Shown: one piece after another, positions 59,101 to 64,000 of the stretch
How positions within the stretch are numbered: the first letter of the stretch is position 1
Layout of the letters: each line of letters starts with the position of its first letter
Assembly: GCF_035967765.1 (NCBI RefSeq)
Contig: NZ_JAYWIT010000023.1
Length of the DNA: 64,000 nucleotides
From: Conexibacter stalactiti
GTDB lineage: Bacteria; Actinomycetota; Thermoleophilia; Solirubrobacterales; Solirubrobacteraceae
Strand: one strand, 5' to 3'
Notes under the pieces: generated by a model
What the model was told of the DNA's origin: nothing
Databases searched by the model: none
Seen by the model: only the letters and a program-made list of their open reading frames with translations
Program-made: the position numbers and the translations under genes

Positions 59101-59151
59101 GGCCGTCGTCTCGGTGGTGCGCGCCTCGTCGGGCGTCGTCGGCTGCGGCAT
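56149..59151 (-). CDS. Single-module NRPS-like enzyme: adenylation, carrier, thioester reductase (A-T-R)
   Basis: 1000 aa. A domain about 20-525 (FTSGSTGRPKG at 177-187, FDATVMEIW, MYGPTETT, YRSGDLGCW, PNGKFDRKALP); carrier domain about 540-620 with DDFFALGGDSLDAVE, whose Ser takes phosphopantetheine; terminal reductase about 655-960 of the Rossmann thioester-reductase type (LLTGASGFIGPHLLAELA, YVSSISTG, YAETKWVAER). It would activate an amino or carboxylic acid, load it as a thioester and release an aldehyde or alcohol with NADPH. No condensation domain, so no peptide bond is made. By rough alignment with GrsA the pocket starts D-A-M, not a code I can assign. Pathway partners are not visible nearby. 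Confidence 0.93.
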   Translation of the reverse strand: MPQPTTPDEARTTETTAAFALERTIVDHVAGHAAATPEALAVSDGRSSLTYRELDARANRLAHVLRAHGAGDERCVALCVGPSTEMVLGALATLKAGSAYVPIDPEYPQERVALILEDTDPVAVLVDETTPPEVLAATADRAIHLSADPEEHDHAGREADSPPADPPGPRSLAYIVFTSGSTGRPKGVEVEHRSLANLVQALAWQCGATREDRFAQTASPSFDATVMEIWHPLFAGASLHISPRVLRRDPRALVDWMAEHEITVTMVATALVAMLFGRGELYRRLPKMRWLSTGGAALLARPAADTPYPLVNMYGPTETTVIATEGIVPSDGDAPPTIGRPLRGVLIHILDPHLREVAPGAIGEIWIGGVQVARGYRNRPDLTAERFRPDPYGDGPDARMYRSGDLGCWRADGEIDFHGRADDQIEIRGYRIEPQEVEAALTSHPAIVDAIAIAVTHGRRGEQLAAYYTATEPAPSAAEVRAHARSILPEYMVPTTFTRVERFALTPNGKFDRKALPAPPLRRADLDGAYVAPRSAREERIAEVFARVLELDEVGIDDDFFALGGDSLDAVECVGGLSEQLGHELAVQELYAAPTVARLLAAVDGAGAAVAIDWAAEMEPRLDGIVPVARAPRSGGRTILLTGASGFIGPHLLAELATATRAEGGRVIALVRAPSVIGGAERLQRALLAERRDLSADWARVVVLPGDLALPRFGLSEEAFAQLASELDAIVHSGAMVHHLYDYGRLRAPNVEGTRTVLRLARLAGDIPLRYVSSISTGLVLDEGRLVERGDVATAPPEGGGYAETKWVAERMALAAAREGLPVDVVRLPRAMGAEHSGATSTHDAAVRLIRGCIELGAYPRWGGWEPWAPVDDLAAAVAHAPFATTPVLTYPPATVTAFEPVLRAVATYGYALEPLPLDAWQQRLRAAGATNAAAAVFAEFGLDGDGWEQLYGEPPIGDDWALEPRLPGPGLPPLDAAYTWRTLDYLVSVGYLPPPATRG

Positions 59152-59189
59152 CGGGTCCCTCGTCCGGTCGACAGGTCCCCCGAGAGATC

Positions 59190-59219
59190 GGCGCCGCTTC
59201 GCGATCCTGAAGCGGCGCC
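59190..59219. terminator. 11-bp perfect hairpin between the DoxX-like and NRPS-like genes
   Basis: GGCGCCGCTTC (59190-59200), loop GCGATCCT, GAAGCGGCGCC (59209-59219), starting 19 bases after the minus-strand stop of the DoxX-like gene (59239) and ending 38 bases before the NRPS-like start (59151). Likely a terminator, implying a separate promoter for the NRPS-like gene in the short remainder. No U-tract. Confidence 0.65.
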
Positions 59220-59238
59220 CCGAGCCGTCAGGCCGCGC

Positions 59239-59748
59239 TCAGCGCGGCCCCGTCCAGCCGCTCAACCATGCCCGCGGGCGGTTGGGCGGCAGCAGCGCGA
59301 CGAGCAGGATCACGACGGCGGTGACGCCGAAGTAGGTGTACAGCGAGGCCGTGCCCTCGTTGTTGCCCGTCGAGGTCTGACCGAACGAGAGGCAGGCGAA
59401 GACGAGCAGCGCCAGCGCCAGCCCGACGAGCAGGATCGACTTGCTGCGGTGCGGCAGGAACTCGCCGCGCAGCAGGCTCACGACGAGGATCACGAAGACG
59501 GCGAACTCCAGCACCGAGAGGATCGCCCACAGCGCGTCGACGCCCGGGAAGGTCGCGACGAACGTGCCCTCGAACTGTCTCTCGATCCCCGCCGGCGCCT
59601 TCGCATCGCCGTCGAACAGCTTCTCCTTGCCTGAGTAGAAGAACAGGACGCCGACGAGGAAGTAGACCGAGACGACCGTCAGCCAGTAGGCGACGTCGTC
59701 GAAGATCGTTCCCCCGCGTTCCCGATCCGCTGCTGCGCTGCTCCCCAT
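59239..59748 (-). CDS. DoxX-like four-helix membrane protein
   Basis: 169 aa. Four hydrophobic helices (about 20-42, 72-95, 103-122, 138-155). The first carries the FLVGVLFFYSGKEKLF pattern (Gly, Lys-Leu) typical of DoxX/DoxD-type proteins, whose functions range from thiosulfate oxidation to redox-stress tolerance. No catalytic residues recognised. Stands alone between hairpin 59190 and the divergent TetR gene, which is a likely regulator. Confidence 0.7.
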   Translation of the reverse strand: MGSSAAADRERGGTIFDDVAYWLTVVSVYFLVGVLFFYSGKEKLFDGDAKAPAGIERQFEGTFVATFPGVDALWAILSVLEFAVFVILVVSLLRGEFLPHRSKSILLVGLALALLVFACLSFGQTSTGNNEGTASLYTYFGVTAVVILLVALLPPNRPRAWLSGWTGPR

Positions 59749-59830
59749 TGCAGTCTCCAGTCGTCGGCCGGCGGTTCATGCCGGTTGCCGGTGTGTCGCA
59801 CTTCTACCCGACTTCGACGCCCGCGCGCGG

Positions 59831-59856
59831 CGAACCTTCTTGAAGCGGTAGGTTCG
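59831..59856. promoter_or_regulatory. Inverted repeat CGAACCT-N12-AGGTTCG upstream of the TetR gene
   Basis: Perfect 7-bp arms (59831-59837, 59850-59856) 8 bases before the TetR start (59865) and 82 bases from the divergent DoxX-like start. A plausible operator for control of both genes. Confidence 0.5.
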
Positions 59857-59864
59857 TTGTCGAG

Positions 59865-60557
59865 ATGACCCGTCTCGCGCGCAATCGCGACACCCACCTG
59901 TCGCCCGAGGAGATCGCCGCCGAGGTGCTGCGGCAGTTCGACGCAGGCGCGACGGCGCCGAGCATCCGCCAGCTCGCGACGGCGCTCGACGTGACGCCGT
60001 CGGCGATCTACCACCACTTCCCCTCCCGCGCGGCGATCTACCAGGCCGGCGTCGACCTCGTCTGGGCCGAGGCGACGAGCGACGTGCTGGAGCTGGTGCC
60101 CGACCCCTTCACGGCCGCGCCGGCCGACACGCTGATCGCCGCCGGGATCGCCTCGCGCCGCGCGTTCATGCGCCATTACCGGATCGCGCCGTACGCCTCC
60201 GCGACGCCCGCCGGCGAGGGCATGATGGCCAACGTGCTCGCGCTCGTCGCGGGCCTGCTCGAACGGCTCGGGCTCGAGGGCGAGGAGGCGGCGCGCGCCT
60301 TTCACACGTACGCCACGTTCACCTTCGGCACGATCGTCTTCGCGGCCACCCGCCAGATCGCGCACGACGAGCTGGGCGAGGGCGGCGACGGCAGCTTCCG
60401 CTCCGCGCCCGGCGAGCACGAGGCGAGCTTCTCCCACGCCGAGACGCGGCGCGCGATCGACGAGGTGATCGACCTCTCGGCGATCGACCCCAGACGCGAC
60501 GAGGAGCTGTTCGAGCAGGGCCTGCGGCGGCTGATCGCCGGCTTCAGGCCAAGCTGA
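59865..60557 (+). CDS. TetR family transcriptional regulator
   Basis: 230 aa. HTH at SPEEIAAEVLRQFDAGATAPSIRQLATALDVTPSAIYHHFPSRAAIYQAGVDLVWAE; the C-terminal domain is helical with an SFRSAPGEHEASFSHAETRR loop. Ligand unknown. Divergent from the DoxX-like gene; the 3' end overlaps the convergent SRPBCC gene by 14 bp. Confidence 0.91.
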   Translation: MTRLARNRDTHLSPEEIAAEVLRQFDAGATAPSIRQLATALDVTPSAIYHHFPSRAAIYQAGVDLVWAEATSDVLELVPDPFTAAPADTLIAAGIASRRAFMRHYRIAPYASATPAGEGMMANVLALVAGLLERLGLEGEEAARAFHTYATFTFGTIVFAATRQIAHDELGEGGDGSFRSAPGEHEASFSHAETRRAIDEVIDLSAIDPRRDEELFEQGLRRLIAGFRPS

Positions 60558-61026
60558 TCGCCACTCTCTCGAGGTAGTCCATCGCTCTGTTCATGCCGCC
60601 CTCCATGCCGGAGGCGATGTGTCCGTCGCGATGCTCCTTGGAGGAGTGCTGGACGAGGATCGTCAGCGTCGTGCGGCCGTCGGTCTCCTCGAACGTCGCC
60701 GTGTTGACCGAGTAGGCCTCCGGCATCCCCTCGTAGACCTCCGTCGAGACGAGCCGCTCGTTCTCGACGATCTCGCTGTACTCGCCGTGGAAGCCGACCT
60801 CCATGTCGCCGGCGACCATCACGTAGCGCCATCTGCCGCCGACGCGCAGGTCGATCTCGGCGAGCGTCGTCTCGCCCATGTCCGAGCTCCACCAGCGCTT
60901 GACCAGCTCCGGCGTCGTCCACGCCTTCCAGACGAGGTGCTTCGGCGCGTCGAACTCGCGCACGATCTGGATCTGGTCATCGGCCGGCAGGGTCACGGTC
61001 GCCGTCTTGGTGCTGCTCATCGTCAT
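60544..61026 (-). CDS. SRPBCC (AHSA1-type) domain protein
   Basis: 160 aa. IQIVREFDAPKHLVWKAWTTPELVKRWW and VGGRWRYVMVAGDMEVGFHGEYSEIVENERLVSTEVYEGMP are the hydrophobic-cavity START-like fold of the AHSA1/CalC group; LVQHSSKEHRDGHIASGMEGGMNRAMDYLERV is the C-terminal helix. It probably binds or modifies a small hydrophobic ligand. It almost always follows an ArsR-type regulator, as here. The N-terminal coding region overlaps the ArsR gene by 50 bp (44 if the second Met is used). Confidence 0.9.
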   Translation of the reverse strand: MTMSSTKTATVTLPADDQIQIVREFDAPKHLVWKAWTTPELVKRWWSSDMGETTLAEIDLRVGGRWRYVMVAGDMEVGFHGEYSEIVENERLVSTEVYEGMPEAYSVNTATFEETDGRTTLTILVQHSSKEHRDGHIASGMEGGMNRAMDYLERVAISLA

Positions 61027-61360
61027 CAGCCTCCGCTCGTTTGAGTTCTTCCAGCACGTCGTCGATGCGGTCGAACCGCTCGCTCCACGAGCGCTCGTAG
61101 CCCTTGACCCAGTCGTGGATCGGCTTGAGCGCAGGGCCGTTGAGGCGGTAGAGCCGCTGGCGGCCGTGCTCGCGCACCTCCACCAACCCGACCTCGCGCA
61201 GCACCTTCAGGTGCTTGGAGACCTGCGGCTGCGCGAGGCCCAGCTGCTCGGCCAGCTCGCCGACCGGCCGCTCGCCGCCGGCGAGCGCGTCGCAGATCTC
61301 GCGCCGCCGTGGCTCTGCCACCGCGTTGAACACATCGGTCGTCGTCGCCGCTCGTGCCAT
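60977..61360 (-). CDS. ArsR/SmtB family HTH regulator
   Basis: 127 aa winged-helix regulator: VFNAVAEPRRREICDALAGGERPVGELAEQLGLAQPQVSKHLKVLREVGLVEVREHGRQRLYRLN. No metal-binding Cys motif in helix 3 (ELAEQLG instead of ELCVCDL), typical of the SRPBCC-linked non-metal subgroup. The tail is acidic and polar (about 105-127). Co-transcribed with and overlapping the SRPBCC gene. Confidence 0.92.
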   Translation of the reverse strand: MARAATTTDVFNAVAEPRRREICDALAGGERPVGELAEQLGLAQPQVSKHLKVLREVGLVEVREHGRQRLYRLNGPALKPIHDWVKGYERSWSERFDRIDDVLEELKRAEADDDEQHQDGDRDPAGR

Positions 61361-61392
61361 GGCGAGAGAATATATGCCGATATGGGAATGTG

Positions 61393-62583
61393 TCAAGCCA
61401 ACTCGGCAAGACGACGTTCGAGCAGCCGGCGCTCGGCGTCGTCGTGGACGCGCTCGAGCGCGCGCCCGTAGGCGGCGCGCGCCTCGTCGTCGCGGCCGAG
61501 CCGGTGCAGCAGCTCGCCGCGCGCGGCGTGCAGGTAGTGGTAGCCGTCGAGGCCGTCGAGCGCGTCGACGAGCGCCAGGCCGGCGGCCGGCCCGTCGGCC
61601 TCGGCGACCGCGACGGCGCGGCTGAGCGCGACGACCGGCGATCCGGTCATCCGCTCCAGCTCGCCGTAGAGCGCGGCGATCTCGGCCCAGTCGCGCGGCT
61701 CGTCGGCGTGCAGCGACGCGATCGCCGCCTGCACGACGTAGGGACCGCGTCCGCGCAGCGCCAGCGCGCGCTGCAGCGCCGCGCGGCCGGCGGCGATCCG
61801 TGCGCCGTCCCACAGCGCGCGGTCCTGCTGCTCCAGCAGCACCAGCTCGCCGTCGCGGAAGCGAGCCGCCCGGCGCGCCTCCAGCAGCAGCATCATCGCC
61901 AGCAGGCCGTGCGCCTCCGGCTCGTCGGGCATCAGCTCGGCGACGGCGGCGGCGAGCCGCAGCGCCTCCGGCGTCAGCTCGTCGTCAGCCGGCGGCAGCG
62001 CGTAGCCCTGGTTGAAGATCAGGTAGAGGACCGCGAGGACCGCGGCGAGGCGGTCGGGCAGCAGGTGGTCGGCGGGCACGCGGAAGGGGATCCCGGCGGC
62101 CTTCACCTTCTTCTTCGCGCGCACGAGCCGCTGCGCCATCGTCGCCTCCGGGACGAGGAAGGCGCGGGCGATCTCGTCGGTCGCGAGGCCGCCGAGCGTG
62201 CGCAGCGTCAGCGCCACCTGCGCCTCGGTCGAGAGCGCCGGGTGGCAGCAGGTGAAGATCAGCTCGAGCCGCTCGTCGGGGAAGCTCGTCTCGTCGAGCC
62301 GGTCCATCTCGTCCTCCACCGCCGCGGGCATGTCGAGCAGGCGCGTCTTCGCCTCCAGCGTCCGCTGACGGCGGATGCGGTCGATCGCGCGGTTGCGCGC
62401 CGTCGCCACCAGCCACGCGCCGGGGCTTTCCGGCACGCCGTCGCGCGGCCACCGCTCGGCCGCCGTCGCGAACGCCTCCTGCGCGGCCTCCTCGGCGAGG
62501 TCGAAGTCGCCGAGGAAGCCGATCAGGGCGGCGAGCACGCGGCCCCACTGGTCGCGGAAGACGCTGTCGAGCTCGCCCCTCAC
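61393..62583 (-). CDS. ECF sigma factor, group ECF42, with C-terminal TPR-like extension
   Basis: 396 aa. Sigma-2 (about 12-75: LIGFLGDFDLAEEAAQEAFATAAERWPRDG, RNRAIDRIRRQR) and sigma-4 (about 105-165: PALSTEAQVALTLRTLGGLATDEIARAFLVPEATMAQRLVRAKKK) are followed by a 220-residue helical, TPR-like extension with the group's signature VLYLIFNQGY. ECF42 factors lack an anti-sigma factor; the extension is thought to control activity, and the standard partner gene encodes a DGPF protein, exactly as next door. Start overlaps that gene's stop (ATGA). Confidence 0.94.
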   Translation of the reverse strand: MRGELDSVFRDQWGRVLAALIGFLGDFDLAEEAAQEAFATAAERWPRDGVPESPGAWLVATARNRAIDRIRRQRTLEAKTRLLDMPAAVEDEMDRLDETSFPDERLELIFTCCHPALSTEAQVALTLRTLGGLATDEIARAFLVPEATMAQRLVRAKKKVKAAGIPFRVPADHLLPDRLAAVLAVLYLIFNQGYALPPADDELTPEALRLAAAVAELMPDEPEAHGLLAMMLLLEARRAARFRDGELVLLEQQDRALWDGARIAAGRAALQRALALRGRGPYVVQAAIASLHADEPRDWAEIAALYGELERMTGSPVVALSRAVAVAEADGPAAGLALVDALDGLDGYHYLHAARGELLHRLGRDDEARAAYGRALERVHDDAERRLLERRLAELA

Positions 62584-62933
62584 TCCACCACGGGGCGGAT
62601 CTCGACCGCGCCGCCCATGCGCGCGGCGGGGATCCGCCCGGCGACCTCGATCGCCTCGTCGAGGTCACCGGCGTCGAGCAGCATCCAGCCGCCGATCGCC
62701 TCCTTCAGCTCGACGAAGGGACCGTCGGTCGTCAGCGTGCGGCCGTCCTGCACGCGCACCGTCGTCGCCGTGTCCGGCGGCTGCAGCCGCATGCCGCCGG
62801 TGACACGCGGGTCGCGGCCGATCGCCTCGTACTCGGCGAAGACGGCGCGCTTCTCCTCCTCCGGCAGCGTCTCCCACTCGCCTCTGCCGGGCACGACGCC
62901 CGTGCCCTGTTGGATCAGCAGCATGTATCTCAT
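62580..62933 (-). CDS. DGPF/YCII-type protein, ECF42 partner
   Basis: 117 aa. MRYMLLIQQ start, mid-protein TTDGPFVELKEAIGGW (the DGPF motif) and IEVAGRIPAARMGGAVEIRPVVE. Small ferredoxin-like fold of unknown activity found beside ECF42 sigma genes and often their target. The MRYM start (62933) has GAGGAGCG upstream and fits family N-termini better than ATG 62957. Confidence 0.92.
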   Translation of the reverse strand: MRYMLLIQQGTGVVPGRGEWETLPEEEKRAVFAEYEAIGRDPRVTGGMRLQPPDTATTVRVQDGRTLTTDGPFVELKEAIGGWMLLDAGDLDEAIEVAGRIPAARMGGAVEIRPVVE

Positions 62934-62970
62934 CGTCGCTCCTCGGTCGTGCTCCATCGGGGATCGTCGC

Positions 62971-63438
62971 TCAGGCGGCGGCCGCCGTCCACGCGCCGGC
63001 GACCTGGCGGGTGGCGACGTTGAGCCGGTTCCAGATGTTGATCGCGCCGATCTCGACCAGCAGCGCGCCGAGCGCCTGCTCGTCGTAGTGACGCGCGGCC
63101 TCCTCCCAGATCTCGTCCGCGACCGGGTCGGCGCTGTCGGCGATCCGCGTGACCGCCTCGGCGAGCGCCAGCGCGGCGCGCTCCGCGTCGTCGAACCACG
63201 GCGCGTCGCGCCAGGCGCCGACGGCGAACAGGCGCTCGTCGGTCTCGCCTCTCTCGCGCAGCTCGCGCGCGTGCATGTCGACGCAGACGCTGCAGCCGTT
63301 GACCTGGCTGACGCGCAGGTGGACGAGCAGCGCGGTGCGCTCGGCGAGGCCGCGACCGCGGGCCGACTTCGACAGCGCCATCAGCGCCTTCATCGTCTCG
63401 GGCGCGGCGACGGCGGGGTTGTTCATGCGGGCCTGCAT
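62971..63438 (-). CDS. AhpD-like carboxymuconolactone decarboxylase family protein
   Basis: 155 aa. The redox motif is present: NGCSVCVDMHARELRERGE with the CxxC and downstream His of AhpD-like peroxidase/thiol proteins. MKALMALSKSARGRGL and IGAINIWNRLNVATRQV are family blocks. Likely a thiol-dependent antioxidant protein. 37 bases separate it from the DGPF gene, so an AhpD-DGPF-ECF42 operon is likely. A candidate ECF42 promoter precedes it. Confidence 0.92.
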   Translation of the reverse strand: MQARMNNPAVAAPETMKALMALSKSARGRGLAERTALLVHLRVSQVNGCSVCVDMHARELRERGETDERLFAVGAWRDAPWFDDAERAALALAEAVTRIADSADPVADEIWEEAARHYDEQALGALLVEIGAINIWNRLNVATRQVAGAWTAAAA

Positions 63439-63480
63439 CGTGCTCTCCTGTCGGTCGTCTCTGGCGGGCTTCTGCTCTGA

Positions 63481-63507
63481 GACGAACGGCCCGCGGCGAA
63501 ATCGACA
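63481..63507 (-). promoter_or_regulatory. Candidate ECF-type promoter (TGTCGA, 17 bp, CGTC)
   Basis: On the minus strand TGTCGA (63507-63502), 17-bp spacer, CGTC (63484-63481), 43 bases upstream of the AhpD-like start. TGTCGA as -35 and a CG-C -10 match what is reported for ECF42 targets as I remember it, so this would be an autoregulated promoter of the operon. Confidence 0.5.
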
Positions 63508-63525
63508 GGTCACGCGAAAAAGTCC

Positions 63526-64000
63526 TCAGACCGCCCCCAGCCGCCGCGCGATCGCCGCCGCCTCGCCGCGATTGGCGGCGCCGAGCTTGGCGAGGATGCG
63601 CGAGACGTGGACGCTCGCGGTCTTCTCCGCGATCACCAGCGCGGTCGCGATCTCACGGTTGGTGCGGCCCTCCGCCAGCAGCTCCAGCACCTCCCGTTCG
63701 CGCGCGGTGATGCCCAGCTCCGCGGCCGGATCGAGCGGCGGCGCGGCGGCGCCGAGCGCGACCCCGAGGCGCTCGCCCGTCGCCTCGACCAGCGCCCGCA
63801 GCGGCCGCTCGCCGAGCTGCTCCAGCGCCGCGTGGGCGGCCCGCAGCAACGGCGCGGCGGCGGCCGCGCGACCGCGCGTGCCGGGCAGCGCCTGCGCCTG
63901 GCGCAGCTGCGCGTAGGCGGTCATGTACGGCTCGCCGGGCGCGCCGAAGCGCTCGACCCCGAGCGCCCCGGCGGCGGCGTCCGAGCGCCCGGCGGCGCGC
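63526..64000 (-). CDS. LuxR-type HTH regulator, C-terminal part (5' end beyond window)
   Basis: 158 codons visible. C-terminal LuxR HTH: LGITAREREVLELLAEGRTNREIATALVIAEKTASVHVSRILAKLGAANRGEAAAIARRLGAV. Upstream, the reading frame remains open to the window edge with helical TPR-like sequence (GRSDAAAGALGVERFGAPGEPYMTAYAQLRQAQALPG), so this is the end of a larger, probably LAL-type regulator and not a gene starting at the internal ATG 63924. Adjacent to the ECF42 operon, same strand. Confidence 0.85.
   Translation of the reverse strand, partial: RAAGRSDAAAGALGVERFGAPGEPYMTAYAQLRQAQALPGTRGRAAAAAPLLRAAHAALEQLGERPLRALVEATGERLGVALGAAAPPLDPAAELGITAREREVLELLAEGRTNREIATALVIAEKTASVHVSRILAKLGAANRGEAAAIARRLGAV

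Noticed and set aside
1..64000. Insertion sequences, integrases, phage or plasmid genes
   Set aside because: No transposase, integrase or replication protein motifs are recognisable; gene order and composition look chromosomal.

Overview
The window is very GC-rich (about 72 percent by eye), with densely packed genes that mostly overlap by ATGA, GTGA or TGATG. Start regions, codon use and gene content (oligopeptide ABC importers, luciferase-like monooxygenases, acyl-CoA enzymes, LAL-type LuxR regulators, ECF42 sigma factor) suggest a soil actinobacterium, most likely of the Conexibacter/Solirubrobacterales group. That placement is inference from style, not from a marker gene.

Layout. (1) 1-8.3 kb, minus strand: a peptide-scavenging operon (fused two-domain ABC ATPase, M20 peptidase, S9 peptidase, permease, lipoprotein binding protein, second permease cut by the window edge), divergent from an SDR gene at 8.4 kb across a short region with an inverted repeat. 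(2) 9.1-11.3 kb: a PLP decarboxylase-like enzyme and a TetR regulator with a 27-bp operator. (3) 11.3-11.7 kb: a protein-free gap holding a tRNA-like sequence and a 16-bp inverted repeat. (4) 11.7-21.4 kb, minus: one long operon in which an oligopeptide-type ABC importer leads directly into CoA-ester enzymes (HMG-CoA-synthase-like/DUF35 protein, SCP2-type thiolase, two SDRs). (5) 21.5-36 kb: luciferase-like monooxygenases, crotonases, acyl-CoA ligases, an acyl-CoA dehydrogenase pair, a metallo-beta-lactamase protein and a TetR regulator. (6) 36-47.5 kb: a branched-chain-type ABC importer (fused permease, fused ATPase) in one operon with an EthD-like protein, a FAD ring hydroxylase and an amidase, divergent from a LAL LuxR regulator. 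(7) 47.5-52.5 kb: two more acyl-CoA ligases, a nitroreductase, a VOC protein and a MaoC hydratase. (8) 52.5-64 kb: GGDEF protein, exported FG-GAP protein, a one-module NRPS-like reductase, DoxX protein, TetR, SRPBCC/ArsR pair, ECF42-DGPF-AhpD operon and a truncated LuxR gene.

The main unifying signal is an 18-bp palindrome, consensus ATACCGACYRGTCGGTAT, found by eye at eight places between 21.4 and 52.5 kb, nearly always just upstream of a start codon of a catabolic operon and once in front of the TetR gene at 27.4-28.1 kb. The simplest model is a local TetR regulon coordinating import, CoA activation, oxidation and beta-oxidation-like breakdown of an unknown organic acid or cyclic compound. 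The substrate cannot be read from the sequence.

Other signals: a class-II tRNA-like gene with an apparent 8/4 acceptor branch and an isoleucine-type anticodon; a gene with no ATG/GTG/TTG start that appears to use CTG; heavy use of AGA arginine codons in the exported proteins; a 40-bp element present twice at gene ends; and a frameshifted crotonase.
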